Below are positions 39,923-48,776 of a stretch of DNA of 64,000 bases, in pieces (the first letter of the stretch is position 1; each line of letters starts with the position of its first letter). The DNA is from Paraburkholderia gardini. GTDB taxonomy: Bacteria; Pseudomonadota; Gammaproteobacteria; Burkholderiales; Burkholderiaceae. The notes beneath the pieces were generated by a model, which saw only the letters and a program-made list of their open reading frames with translations, was not told where the DNA came from and searched no databases. Both the position numbers and the translations under genes were made by a program. Location of the stretch: positions 1 to 64,000 of the forward strand of contig NZ_CAJQYY010000011.1 in the NCBI RefSeq assembly GCF_907164575.1, given 5' to 3'.

Positions 39923-40918
39923 TCATCGGCCGCTCGTTTGAGTGCTGGTTTGATCGACGGTCTGCTCGATCTTGCCCAGCCGCACGACGGTGACGCCGGG
40001 CCGGAGTTGCCGCAGCGAGGGCATGACGAGCATGCAGTTGTCGTACGGCGTGCGTACCGCCTCGCCGTTTGACCAGCCGATGACCGTGCCGGCATGCGGA
40101 AAAATTTCCAGCCCTGTATACGGCGCCGCGAAGCGGAAGTCCATGCTGGTCGCCACCACCGGCTGCGTCACGCGGACGATGTGCTGGGCAGGCGGCAGCG
40201 GCGCAATCCAGCCGTCTGGTAGATCCGCTTCGTCCACCACGCCGGCCAGCAGCAGAAAGCGCGCGGTCGTATCGCGCGCCACGGCCACCGCGCTCGCTTC
40301 CCAATGCTGCCCGCACTCGATCAGCAACGCGTTTTTCGCGCTCTCCGCCGTGCCGAAGCCTTCGTAGTCGCGCATGCGCCGCCCTTCCGGGTGGCCTTCG
40401 TCGCAGATCACCGTGGCGGGCGTGCCGAGCCGCGTTGCCAGGTCGATACCTTTCCGCAGCGGTCCCGCCACGATCAGCGGCGCGCTTTTTTCATGCATCG
40501 AATGAAGATCGAGCAGGCAGTCGACGGTGTCGATCACCGGCCGCATTTCTCTTGCGCGCGCCAGTTCGCTGGACGTGCGCGACGTATCGTCGAGCACGGC
40601 GGCGGTCCATACGCGATTGAAGTCCTGGTCGACGAAGCGCGCCGAATCCGGCTTCGCACGATCGAAGCGCTGCCAGGCCGCGACGTTCGCAAAGGCCAGC
40701 GTCAGGCGTCCGCGGCGTGGGCGCAACTCGCGGCGCAGTAGTTCGTCCACGACGATCGCGCCGCACACCTCATTGCCGTGCGTGAGCGCGTTGATCATCA
40801 CATGCGGTCCCGGCACGCCCGAGTCAAACGTATGCACATAAGCAATACCGGACGACGATTGCTCGTGAGCCAGGATATCGGGAAAGTCGACTTCAATGGG
40901 ATAGGCTTTCGTGTTCAT
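39923..40918 (-). CDS. Succinylglutamate desuccinylase/aspartoacylase-family hydrolase
   Basis: A 331-residue zinc carboxypeptidase-fold deacylase. Zinc ligands His47 and Glu50 (THGNE) and His139 (LDLHSMHE) are visible, as is the Asn101-Arg102 substrate pair (QDFNRVW). The family cleaves N-acyl amino acids; DoeB of ectoine breakdown, which deacetylates N2-acetyl-diaminobutyrate, belongs to it. The gene overlaps the upstream semialdehyde dehydrogenase by 4 bp. Together with an AsnC regulator and class III aminotransferase nearby, the set resembles a doe-type module, but no ectoine hydrolase gene is in the window. Confidence 0.85.
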   Translation of the reverse strand: MNTKAYPIEVDFPDILAHEQSSSGIAYVHTFDSGVPGPHVMINALTHGNEVCGAIVVDELLRRELRPRRGRLTLAFANVAAWQRFDRAKPDSARFVDQDFNRVWTAAVLDDTSRTSSELARAREMRPVIDTVDCLLDLHSMHEKSAPLIVAGPLRKGIDLATRLGTPATVICDEGHPEGRRMRDYEGFGTAESAKNALLIECGQHWEASAVAVARDTTARFLLLAGVVDEADLPDGWIAPLPPAQHIVRVTQPVVATSMDFRFAAPYTGLEIFPHAGTVIGWSNGEAVRTPYDNCMLVMPSLRQLRPGVTVVRLGKIEQTVDQTSTQTSGR

Positions 40919-42402
40919 TCGAGATTGCCCTGGCAGAGGTATTTGATTGACAGATAGTCGTCCAGGCCGTACTTCGAGCCTTCGCGTCCATAACCCGATT
41001 CCTTCACGCCGCCGAATGGCGCTGCCTCGCTCGACACGCTGCCTTCATTGATGCCGACAATGCCTGCTTCGAGTGCGCGCGAGACCCGGTCGATCCGCTT
41101 CACGCTTTCGCTATAGAAATAGGCAGCGAGGCCGAACGGTGTGTCGTTCGCAGCCTGAATGGCTTCGGCTTCATCGTCGAAACGGAACAGCGGCACAACC
41201 GGGCCGAAGGTTTCCTCGCCATTCAACAGCATGCTGGCGCTGGCGTCGGCGAGCACGGTGGGCGCGTAGTAGTGCGGGCCCAGCCCGGTCAGGCGCTTGC
41301 CGCCGGTCAGCACGCGTGCGCCGTGCGACACGGCATCCTCGACGTGGCGGGCGATCTTGTCCAGCGCGCGGCTGTTGATCATCGGGCCGATCTGCGCGGC
41401 CGGATCGGTGGCGGGCGCCACCCTCAATGCGCCGACGCGCCCGGCCAGCATGCCGGCAAAACGCTCGTACACACCCGCTTGCACATACACGCGATTCGGA
41501 CAGACACAGGTCTGTCCACCGTTGCGAAATTTCGAGGCTAGCAGGCCGGTGACAGCGGCGTCGAGGTCGGCGTCGTCGAACACGATGAAGGGCGCATTGC
41601 CGCCCAGTTCCAGCGAGAGCTTCTTGAGCGTGTCCGCCGATTCACGCGCCAGATACTTGCCGACCGGCGTCGATCCGGTGAAGGTGATCTTGCGCACACG
41701 CCCGTCGTGAAGCCAGTCCGCGACGGTCGCGAACGCGTGATCGCGCGACGCCGTGATCAGGTTCAGCACGCCCGCCGGCACGCCGGCTTCATGCGCGAGC
41801 AAGACCAGCGCAGAGGCGGTGAGCGGCGTATCTTCGGCGGGCTTGGCGACCACCGTGCAACCGGCCGCGAGCGCCGGGGCAATCTTGCGCGCGATCATCG
41901 CGAGCGGGAAATTCCACGGCGTGATCGCCGCGACGATGCCGATCGGTTCTTTCACCGCCGTCATGCGCTTGCCGCGCTGCTGTTGCGGAATCACATCGCC
42001 GTAAATGCGGGTGGCTTCGTCCGCGAACCAGGCGACATACGAGGCGCCGTACGCGACTTCGCCTTTGCCCTCTGCGAGCGGTTTGCCCTGTTCGAGCGAG
42101 ATCAGCGCGCCGAGCGCGTCCTGATTCGCCAGGATCAGCGCGTGCCAGCGATGCAACACCGCCGCGCGCTCCTTCGGCAGCAGAGCGCGCCATGCCGGCA
42201 GCGCGCGGGCGGCCGCATCGGTGGCCGCGCGTGCGTCGGCGGGACTGCTGTCGGCCACCTGCGTGATCGTCTCGCCGGTGGCGGGGTTCGTCACGGCAAA
42301 GCGGACATTGTCTTGCGCCGCGGTCCACTTGCCATCGATGAAATTGTCTGGGCGAATCAATTCGCCCAGTTCGAATGTGCGTGCCACGACAGTGCCTGCC
42401 AT
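40915..42402 (-). CDS. Succinate-semialdehyde dehydrogenase-like aldehyde dehydrogenase
   Basis: A 495-residue GabD-type enzyme: Asn164 (PWNFP), Lys187 (VAKPAE), Glu265 (LELGGNAP) and the nucleophile Cys299 in QTCVCPNR. Cys301 two residues on matches the Cys-x-Cys pair that gives redox control in human succinate-semialdehyde dehydrogenase. An ATG at 42414 is in frame, but GGGAGG sits just before the ATG at 42402, which I take as the start. It probably converts a C4 semialdehyde to succinate or aspartate. It is 15 bp downstream of the tartrate/malate dehydrogenase-like gene. Confidence 0.92.
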   Translation of the reverse strand: MAGTVVARTFELGELIRPDNFIDGKWTAAQDNVRFAVTNPATGETITQVADSSPADARAATDAAARALPAWRALLPKERAAVLHRWHALILANQDALGALISLEQGKPLAEGKGEVAYGASYVAWFADEATRIYGDVIPQQQRGKRMTAVKEPIGIVAAITPWNFPLAMIARKIAPALAAGCTVVAKPAEDTPLTASALVLLAHEAGVPAGVLNLITASRDHAFATVADWLHDGRVRKITFTGSTPVGKYLARESADTLKKLSLELGGNAPFIVFDDADLDAAVTGLLASKFRNGGQTCVCPNRVYVQAGVYERFAGMLAGRVGALRVAPATDPAAQIGPMINSRALDKIARHVEDAVSHGARVLTGGKRLTGLGPHYYAPTVLADASASMLLNGEETFGPVVPLFRFDDEAEAIQAANDTPFGLAAYFYSESVKRIDRVSRALEAGIVGINEGSVSSEAAPFGGVKESGYGREGSKYGLDDYLSIKYLCQGNLE

Positions 42403-42417
42403 AGTGCCTCCCATTGC

Positions 42418-43500
42418 TTAAGACAGTTTCGCCGCGATGGCCTGGCCCACCTCGGTCGTGTTTGCCTTGCCACCGAGGTCGCCCGTATGCGGACCTTCGA
42501 TCAGCGTCGCTTCGATCGCCGCGAGAATCGCGTCGTGCGCCTCGCGTTCCTTGCCCTCGTGATTGCCGAGGAAGTCGAGCATCATCGCGGCCGACCAGAT
42601 CATCGCGACCGGATTGGCGATGTTCTTGCCGGCGATGTCGGGCGCCGAGCCGTGCACCGGCTCGAACAGCGAAGGAAACCTGCGATCCGGATTCAGGTTG
42701 GCCGATGGCGCGAGGCCGATCGTGCCGGTGCAGGCGGGGCCCAGATCGGACAGGATGTCGCCGAACAGATTGGTCGCCACCACCACGTCGAAGCGATCCG
42801 GATTCAGCACGAAACGGGCGCAGAGAATGTCGATATGCTGCTTGTCCCACGCCACATCCGGATAGTGCGCCGCGATGCCGGCCGCGCATTTGTCCCACCA
42901 GGGCATGCTGATGGCGATGCCGTTGCTCTTGGTGGCGACGGTGATCTTCTTGCGTTCGCGCCGTTGCGCGAGGTCGAACGCGAACTTCAGCACGCGCTCG
43001 CTGCCATGCCGTGTGAAAACGGATTCCTGCAGCACGAATTCACGCTCCGTGCCTTCGAACATCACGCCGCCCACCGACGAATATTCGCCCTCGGTGTTCT
43101 CCCGCACGATCCAGAAATCGATGTCGCCCGCCTTGCGGCCGGCAAGCGGCGAAGGTACGCCGGCAAAAAGACGCGCGGGACGCAGGTTGATGTACTGATC
43201 GAATTCGCGGCGGAATTTCAGCAGCGACCCCCACAACGAAATATGATCGGGTACGGTGTCGGGCCAGCCGACCGCGCCGAACAGAATCGCATCGACGGAT
43301 TGCAGTTGCGCTTTCCAGTCGTCCGGCATCATCTTGCCGTGTTTCGCGTAGTACTCGCAGCTCGCCCATTCAATGTGCTGGTATTCCAGTTCGATGCCAA
43401 AGCGCTGCTTCACCGAGTCCAGCACGCGAATCGCTTCGGGCATCACTTCGACACCGATGCCGTCGCCGGGTATGACCGCGATCCGATATTTTTTCGACAT
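42418..43500 (-). CDS. Tartrate/D-malate dehydrogenase-like enzyme (TtuC/DmlA type)
   Basis: A 360-residue member of the isocitrate/isopropylmalate dehydrogenase fold: VIPGDGIG at the N-terminus, GAVGWP, RENTEGEYS, TKSN with the catalytic Lys, NLFGDILSDLG with metal-binding Asp residues, and GSAPDIAGKNIANP. The GWPDTVPDHISLWG segment is typical of tartrate/D-malate dehydrogenases rather than LeuB. It would oxidatively decarboxylate a 2-hydroxy-dicarboxylate with NAD. First gene of the four-gene minus-strand operon, divergent from the LysR gene across 148 bp. Confidence 0.9.
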   Translation of the reverse strand: MSKKYRIAVIPGDGIGVEVMPEAIRVLDSVKQRFGIELEYQHIEWASCEYYAKHGKMMPDDWKAQLQSVDAILFGAVGWPDTVPDHISLWGSLLKFRREFDQYINLRPARLFAGVPSPLAGRKAGDIDFWIVRENTEGEYSSVGGVMFEGTEREFVLQESVFTRHGSERVLKFAFDLAQRRERKKITVATKSNGIAISMPWWDKCAAGIAAHYPDVAWDKQHIDILCARFVLNPDRFDVVVATNLFGDILSDLGPACTGTIGLAPSANLNPDRRFPSLFEPVHGSAPDIAGKNIANPVAMIWSAAMMLDFLGNHEGKEREAHDAILAAIEATLIEGPHTGDLGGKANTTEVGQAIAAKLS

Positions 43501-43607
43501 GTTCCTGCTCCTCCATTGGGGCGTTCGGCGATTGAATAGTGGTTATTTTATTCCTGCTGTTCAAGCCTAAAATGGTCGCTTTAGTTAAGCCACTGTGCAT
43601 GATTCGT

Positions 43608-43627
43608 GTACAAACACATATGTACAT
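43608..43627. promoter_or_regulatory. Paired TGTACA boxes in a divergent promoter
   Basis: Two identical 6-bp palindromes TGTACA (43608-43613 and 43622-43627) lie 14 bp apart, just 21 bp before the LysR start. The position fits autoregulation by the LysR protein, although LysR sites more often have T-N11-A form; here TGTACA-N8-TGTACA is also an inverted repeat. Confidence 0.35.
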
Positions 43628-43648
43628 TAAAGTGCCAATAAGCGACCT

Positions 43649-44623
43649 ATGAACACCATCCCCTCACCCGATCTCGGCGATTTGCGCGTGTTTTGCGAAG
43701 TGGCGCGCAAATCGAGTTTTAGTGCCGCAGCGGAGGCCTTGTCGGTGTCGGCGGCTTACGTCAGCAAACGGATCAATGTGCTCGAGCGTACGCTTGGTAC
43801 CCGCCTGTTGCATCGATCAACGCGCCGCGTCGCGATTACGGAGGCCGGTGAGCGTGTCTACACGTGGGCGGAAAAGATTCTCGACGACGTCGACCAGCTG
43901 GTGGAAGACGTCTCCACCACGCGCCGCATTCCCGGCGGCAAGCTGCGCATCTCCAGTAGTTTCGGCTTTGGCCGCCGTTTCGTGGCACCCGCGCTGGCGC
44001 GTTTCTCGGACCGGTTTCCGCAACTGGGCGTGCGGCTCGATCTGTTCGATCGTCTGGTCGACGTCGGCGGCGAAGGCTTCGACCTCGATATCCGCATCGG
44101 CGACGAAATCGCGCCGCATCTGATTGCCAGGCGTCTGGCGCCGAACCATCGCGTGCTGTGCGCGTCGCCGGCCTATCTCGCGCGGCACGGCGCGCCGCGG
44201 CAACTCGCCGATCTGTCCGCGCATGCGTGTCTTGCGATCAAGGAACGCGACCATCCATTTGGTTTGTGGCGTTTGAATGTGCGCGGCGAAACGGTGTCGA
44301 TCAAGGTCACCGGGCCGTTGTCCACCAATCACGGCGAAGTGGCCGTGCAGTGGGCATTGGCCGGGCGCGGCATTGTGCTGCGTTCGATGTGGGACGTGCG
44401 GCCGCTGCTCGAGAGCGGCCAGTTGCAGCAGATACTGCCTGAAGTCACCCAACCGGCGAACCTGTGGGCGGTGTATCCGGCGCGGCTCGCGCAATCCGCC
44501 AAGGTGCGGGTGTGCGTCGACTTTCTGAGCGAGGAATTCGCGCAATGGAGTCCGCCGCTTGAGGAGTCTGTTGAAGACTCAACCGGAAACCCCACTGAAG
44601 GACCGGCGGATCACACAGCCTAG
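43649..44623 (+). CDS. LysR-family transcriptional regulator
   Basis: A 324-residue regulator with a canonical HTH (LRVFCEVARKSSFSAAAEAL, then VSKRINVLERTLGTRLLHR) and an effector domain of the TtuA/DmlR-like type (LRISSSFGFGRRFVAPALARF). DmlR and TtuA control malate and tartrate dehydrogenase genes, and this gene is divergent from exactly such a gene, so regulation of the 39.5-43.5 kb operon is the natural reading. Its last codon overlaps the convergent Lrp gene by 4 bp (44620-44623). Confidence 0.93.
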   Translation: MNTIPSPDLGDLRVFCEVARKSSFSAAAEALSVSAAYVSKRINVLERTLGTRLLHRSTRRVAITEAGERVYTWAEKILDDVDQLVEDVSTTRRIPGGKLRISSSFGFGRRFVAPALARFSDRFPQLGVRLDLFDRLVDVGGEGFDLDIRIGDEIAPHLIARRLAPNHRVLCASPAYLARHGAPRQLADLSAHACLAIKERDHPFGLWRLNVRGETVSIKVTGPLSTNHGEVAVQWALAGRGIVLRSMWDVRPLLESGQLQQILPEVTQPANLWAVYPARLAQSAKVRVCVDFLSEEFAQWSPPLEESVEDSTGNPTEGPADHTA

Positions 44624-45117
44624 TGATGGTTCTGCGAGAACAGCGTTTCGAGCGGGTAGTGGCTCTTCACGAACGGCGATTTGATGATCACGTAGCTGAA
44701 GTACTTTTCGATGCCGATATCGCGCTCCAGCAAACCTTCCACGATGCTTTGATAGTGGCTCACACTGCGTGTGACGAACTTCAGCAGATAGTCATAACCG
44801 CCGCTTGCCAGGTGGCACTCGACAATCTCGTCGATGTCGCGGATCGCATTGACGAACTTGATGAAGTCTTCCCGCCGATGGTCGGCGAGCGTGACCTCGG
44901 TAAACACGATCTGCACGTCGCCGAGCTTCTCTAGCTGGATCTGCGCACCATAGCCAATGATGTAGCCGGCTTTCTCCAGGCGCTTGACCCGGATCAGGCA
45001 AGGACTGGGCGAAAGGCCGACCGCATCGGCAAGCTCGACGTTGGTTATGCGGCCTTTCTTCTGCAACTGGGAAAGTATGCGCAGGTCAATCCGGTCCAGC
45101 TTGCAGTCGCTGCTCAT
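44620..45117 (-). CDS. Lrp/AsnC-family transcriptional regulator
   Basis: A 165-residue Lrp-type regulator: HTH in residues 5-50 (KLDRIDLRILSQLQKKGRIT, then VELADAVGLSPSPCLIRVKRLEKAG) and a C-terminal RAM ligand domain (VECHLASGGYDYLLKFV). Such proteins usually sense an amino acid and control the adjacent catabolic genes; the class III aminotransferase gene follows upstream on the same strand, 53 bp away. DoeX of ectoine catabolism is of this family. Transcription from a promoter before 45171 or read-through from the aminotransferase gene is possible. Confidence 0.93.
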   Translation of the reverse strand: MSSDCKLDRIDLRILSQLQKKGRITNVELADAVGLSPSPCLIRVKRLEKAGYIIGYGAQIQLEKLGDVQIVFTEVTLADHRREDFIKFVNAIRDIDEIVECHLASGGYDYLLKFVTRSVSHYQSIVEGLLERDIGIEKYFSYVIIKSPFVKSHYPLETLFSQNHH

Positions 45118-45170
45118 CGTAACGTTGTCGCTCCCGCGATGGGTAAAGGAATCTCAGAGGGTTCTCTACT

Positions 45171-46568
45171 CTAGCACGCAGCGGCATGGCTTTTGACCTT
45201 CAATGCGGCTCGCACATCGGCTTGCGCGAGAACGTCGTCGAGGGTTTTTTCGAGCCGCGCGAACATCAGATCGAACTCCGCTCCGGTGTACGACAGCGCG
45301 GGTGCAAAGCCGAGAATATTGGCGTCAAACGCGCGAAAAATCAGGCGGTTTTCATACGCGGCGGCGGCAATCCGTTCAGACAGTTTCAGCGCAGGATCGA
45401 AGCCCGCCTTGCTGTGCTTATCGGCGACGAGTTCGAGCGCGCCGAGCAGGCCGCGATGCCGCGAATCGCCGACCAGCGGATGCGCGAGCAATGCGTCGAG
45501 CCCTTGCGCAAAACGCGGCGCGTGTGCCACGCCGTTGGCGAGCAGGCCATCTTCATGATAGAGGCGCAGCACTTCGAGACCGATCGCCGCGCTCACCGGA
45601 TGGGCCGAGTACGTGTAACCATGACCGACGGCCGCCTGCGCATCGCCATTCGCGATGCCCTGATAGATTTCATCAGACATCAGCACCGCGCCCATCGGCG
45701 CATAACCGGCGGTCAAGCCTTTCGCCACGGTCATCAGATCGGGTTCGACGTCTTCGGCCTGGCAGGCGAACAGCGGACCCGTGCGGCCGAAGCCGGTGAT
45801 GACTTCGTCGGCAACGAACAGGATGCCGAGCTTACGGCAGCTTTCGCGCATTGCTTTCAGCCAGCCAACTGGCGGTACGATCACGCCGCCCGAGCCTTGA
45901 ATCGGCTCGCAGAAAAAGGCCGCGACGTTATCCGCGCCGAGTTCGGCCACCTTCGCTTCGAGCGCGGCCACCGAGGCCGCGATCAGCGCGGCATCGTCGG
46001 CGAAATCATTGCGGTATGCATGGGGCGAGGGCAGATGATGCTGGGTCGGCAGCGGCAGGTCGAAATTGCGATGGAACGCCGGCAACGCGGTGAGGCCCGC
46101 GCCCATGGTCGAGGAGCCGTGGTAGCCGCGCTGCAACGCGATGATGTGTTTCTTCGACGGCCGGCCGGTGGCATTGAAGTAGTACGTGATGAAACGGATC
46201 GCCGAGTCGACCGCATCCGAGCCGCCGAGCGTGAAATAGACGTGCTGCAGTGAAGCGGGCGCAAGCTCGACCAGCTTCGCCGCCAGTTCGATCGCGGGTT
46301 CGGAGCCGAAGTGGAAATAGCTGGTGGCGTAGGGCAGCTTTTTCATCTGCTCAGTCGCCACGTCGACAATGCTTTGCTGACCGTAGCCCACATTCACGCA
46401 CCACAGGCCCGAGAAGGCGTCTAGCAGTTCGTTGCCGGCCGCGTCGCGCAGGAACGCGCCGTTGGCGGATTCGAGCACGGTGACGCCGCGGGCCTCGTGC
46501 GCGCGATAGTTGATGACAGGGTGAATCAGGTGCTTGCGGTCGGCTTCAATGAGCGAATGAATCGGCAT
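45171..46568 (-). CDS. Class III PLP-dependent aminotransferase
   Basis: A 465-residue omega-aminotransferase: GNELLDAFSGLWCVNVGYGQ at the N-terminus, the aromatic QRGYHGSSTMGAGLT loop, VADEVITGFGRTG with the PLP-ring Asp, and the Schiff-base Lys in TVAKGLTAGYAPMGAV. The length and loops match putrescine/beta-alanine/diaminobutyrate:pyruvate-type enzymes (SpuC, DoeD classes), which turn a terminal amine into a semialdehyde. Its product would be a suitable substrate for the dehydrogenases at 40915 and 48777. It starts 171 bp before the hydroxyacid dehydrogenase gene on the same strand. Confidence 0.93.
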   Translation of the reverse strand: MPIHSLIEADRKHLIHPVINYRAHEARGVTVLESANGAFLRDAAGNELLDAFSGLWCVNVGYGQQSIVDVATEQMKKLPYATSYFHFGSEPAIELAAKLVELAPASLQHVYFTLGGSDAVDSAIRFITYYFNATGRPSKKHIIALQRGYHGSSTMGAGLTALPAFHRNFDLPLPTQHHLPSPHAYRNDFADDAALIAASVAALEAKVAELGADNVAAFFCEPIQGSGGVIVPPVGWLKAMRESCRKLGILFVADEVITGFGRTGPLFACQAEDVEPDLMTVAKGLTAGYAPMGAVLMSDEIYQGIANGDAQAAVGHGYTYSAHPVSAAIGLEVLRLYHEDGLLANGVAHAPRFAQGLDALLAHPLVGDSRHRGLLGALELVADKHSKAGFDPALKLSERIAAAAYENRLIFRAFDANILGFAPALSYTGAEFDLMFARLEKTLDDVLAQADVRAALKVKSHAAAC

Positions 46569-46739
46569 GGTGGTTTCTCGTCGCGGAAAAGGGCTGTTGA
46601 CCGTTCCATACTACTGATCAACGACGATGGCCTGCTTACCTAAACAATTGTCTGAAAAGCGCGCACGACGCGTTTTGATGCACGGACTTGGCATTTTCTG
46701 CTGCGGGTGCTGACAAGCCGCGCCGGGCGGGCGTCGTAC

Positions 46740-47666
46740 TCAATATCCCTGGGTCCGGTCGATCTGACCGAGCATCGGCAGACCTTCGCGATGGCGACGC
46801 AAATTCTCGAGCACCACTTCCACGGCGGTTTCCGGCCGCGTCGCGCTGGCGATATGTGGTGTGATGCGCACCTGCGGATGCGTCCATAACGGATGACCGG
46901 CGGGCAGCGGCTCCGGATCGGTGACGTCGAGAATCGCATTTCGCAGGTGGCCGCTGTCGAGCGCGGCGAGCAGGTCCGGCTGGTTTAGATGCGGACCGCG
47001 CCCCGTTTGAATCAGCGACGCGCCGCGCGGCAGCTTCGCCAGCAGCCCGGCGTTCAGCAGGCCGCGCGTGGCCGGCGTGAGCGGCAACAGACAGATCAGA
47101 ATATCGGTGCGGGCGAGAAAGCCATCGAGCGAGCCTTCGCCCGCATGACAATCGACCCCCGCGATCTCGCGCGGCGAACGGCTCCATCCCGCGCACGCGA
47201 AACCGAACAGGCGCAGCCGTTCCAGTACGGCCGTGCCGAGCACGCCAAGCCCCAGCACGCCGATGCGGCGCTCGCTAGCCGCCTTCAGCGGCAACTCCCG
47301 CCAGACCCGTTGCCGTTGCTGAACGTCATAGTCGAACAGATCGCGGTGTATCGTCAGCACGGCTTGCGTGACATATTCGACCATCCCTTCGATGATGCCC
47401 GGTTCGATCATCCGCACCACCGGCAAATGGGCCGGCACGCCCGACAGATCAAACTGGTCGATGCCCGCGCCGACGGAAAACACCACTTCAAGATTGGGGA
47501 ACGTGCGCGTCGGATCTTCAGGCGGTTGCCAGGCGGCGAGGTAACGGATCGCGGCCGGATCGCCGAGATCGGGCCAGATGTGAAAGGGCAGGTCCGGCGC
47601 TTTTTGCGCGAACAGTTTGGCCCATTGCGTGCCGCGCGCCGGGTCGGCTTTATAGAGGAAGGCCAT
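46740..47666 (-). CDS. GhrA-like glyoxylate/hydroxypyruvate reductase
   Basis: A 308-residue D-2-hydroxyacid dehydrogenase. Rossmann motif GVLGLGVLGTAVLERL, catalytic Arg in IQTGRGPH, the Glu in the DVTDPEPLP region and His in ITPHIAS are present. The arrangement matches GhrA (YcdW) enzymes reducing glyoxylate or hydroxypyruvate with NADPH. It starts 6 bp after the GNAT gene on the same strand, so the two are co-transcribed. Confidence 0.9.
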   Translation of the reverse strand: MAFLYKADPARGTQWAKLFAQKAPDLPFHIWPDLGDPAAIRYLAAWQPPEDPTRTFPNLEVVFSVGAGIDQFDLSGVPAHLPVVRMIEPGIIEGMVEYVTQAVLTIHRDLFDYDVQQRQRVWRELPLKAASERRIGVLGLGVLGTAVLERLRLFGFACAGWSRSPREIAGVDCHAGEGSLDGFLARTDILICLLPLTPATRGLLNAGLLAKLPRGASLIQTGRGPHLNQPDLLAALDSGHLRNAILDVTDPEPLPAGHPLWTHPQVRITPHIASATRPETAVEVVLENLRRHREGLPMLGQIDRTQGY

Positions 47667-47672
47667 GATGGA

Positions 47673-48536
47673 TCAGCAGATCGCCTGGTTGATGATGCCG
47701 AACTGCAGATAGCGCGGATGGGCGCCGACCTCTTCCGGCGCGGCATGGCGAACCATTTTCACGACCGTATCCACGCGTGGCAACCCCAGTTGCTCCAGCC
47801 ATTCAGTCAGACCGCTCTCGCCTGGCGTATCGATGCGCACGAACACGCCTTCGTTGAGGGCGAGCCAGTGCCTGATCAGCGCCTTCGCGCGGCTGGAATC
47901 ATCCGACGCCGGCGCCACCACCGGTCCGATCACGAAACCACGGCCGAAGCGGCGAAACAACGCAAAGCCGACCAGTTCGCCGTCGCGATCGAGCGCGATG
48001 CCGTCCGCGTTGCTCAATAGCGCAGGCAGCACCTCGCTGCGATCGAGCCCGCTGGCCTGCGACGCCAGTTCCACCAGCCGCGCCGCATCGCTCGAGCCGA
48101 GCGGGCGCAGCCGCTCGCCCGGCGGCAACGAAACCAGCGGCGGCTGGAACGCCGCGCCCTGATGCTGGTCGAGCGTGCCTGCCACGCGAAAGCCGAGCTT
48201 CTCGTACAGCGGCTGGCCCGCAGTGGTGGCGTGCAGGAAGGTCACGCGGTTGCCGAGTTGCTCCAGCACCAGATCCATCAGCTTTCTGCCGATGCCGCGC
48301 CCCTGGTGCGCGGGCGACACGATCACCATCCCAAGCGAGCCCTGGCCGGCGCCGTATGTCCAGCACAGCGCCGTGCCGATCACACCGCTCGCGTCCTGCG
48401 CGACGAAACCCATGCCGAGTTGCGCGACAAATCGCCAGTCGTCCGCGCGATGCGGCCATTTGAGTTCCACCGTCAGCGCGTGTGCGGCGGCGATGTCGTC
48501 GGTGGTGAAGCGTCTGTAGGTGATCGGATCGGACAC
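47673..48536 (-). CDS. GNAT-family N-acetyltransferase (tandem domain)
   Basis: A 287-residue protein with an N-terminal GNAT domain (residues about 1-140) containing the acetyl-CoA loop SPAHQGRGIGRKLMDLV, and a C-terminal half (GFALFRRFGRGFVIGPVVA to the end) resembling the second GNAT-like domain common in this subfamily. The acceptor is unknown; in a catabolic cluster it may acetylate an amine intermediate, which would fit the deacylase at 39923. First of a two-gene operon with the hydroxyacid dehydrogenase. Confidence 0.88.
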   Translation of the reverse strand: MSDPITYRRFTTDDIAAAHALTVELKWPHRADDWRFVAQLGMGFVAQDASGVIGTALCWTYGAGQGSLGMVIVSPAHQGRGIGRKLMDLVLEQLGNRVTFLHATTAGQPLYEKLGFRVAGTLDQHQGAAFQPPLVSLPPGERLRPLGSSDAARLVELASQASGLDRSEVLPALLSNADGIALDRDGELVGFALFRRFGRGFVIGPVVAPASDDSSRAKALIRHWLALNEGVFVRIDTPGESGLTEWLEQLGLPRVDTVVKMVRHAAPEEVGAHPRYLQFGIINQAIC

Positions 48537-48776
48537 GCCGTGCTCCCTGGATGGCTGAAGGCTTACGCCGTCACTTTGTCATCCGGCGCGCAGCATGACT
48601 AGGACGATCCTTTCATCCCCGGCGCGGGAAAGGGTGGCATCGCGAATCGATGCAAAACGCCCGGTCTGGGGGCTCATTACAAGCGTGTTCTGCTGCGCGG
48701 CGATTATTGTCGGTGACATATGCCGCGCCTGCGGCTCTACGATTTTGTCATGCCAGCCACTCAGGAAACCTTTCTC

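Noticed and set aside
41707-43539. A 610-codon plus-strand open frame
   Set aside because: Antisense to the semialdehyde and tartrate dehydrogenase genes, both of which have complete catalytic motifs on the minus strand.
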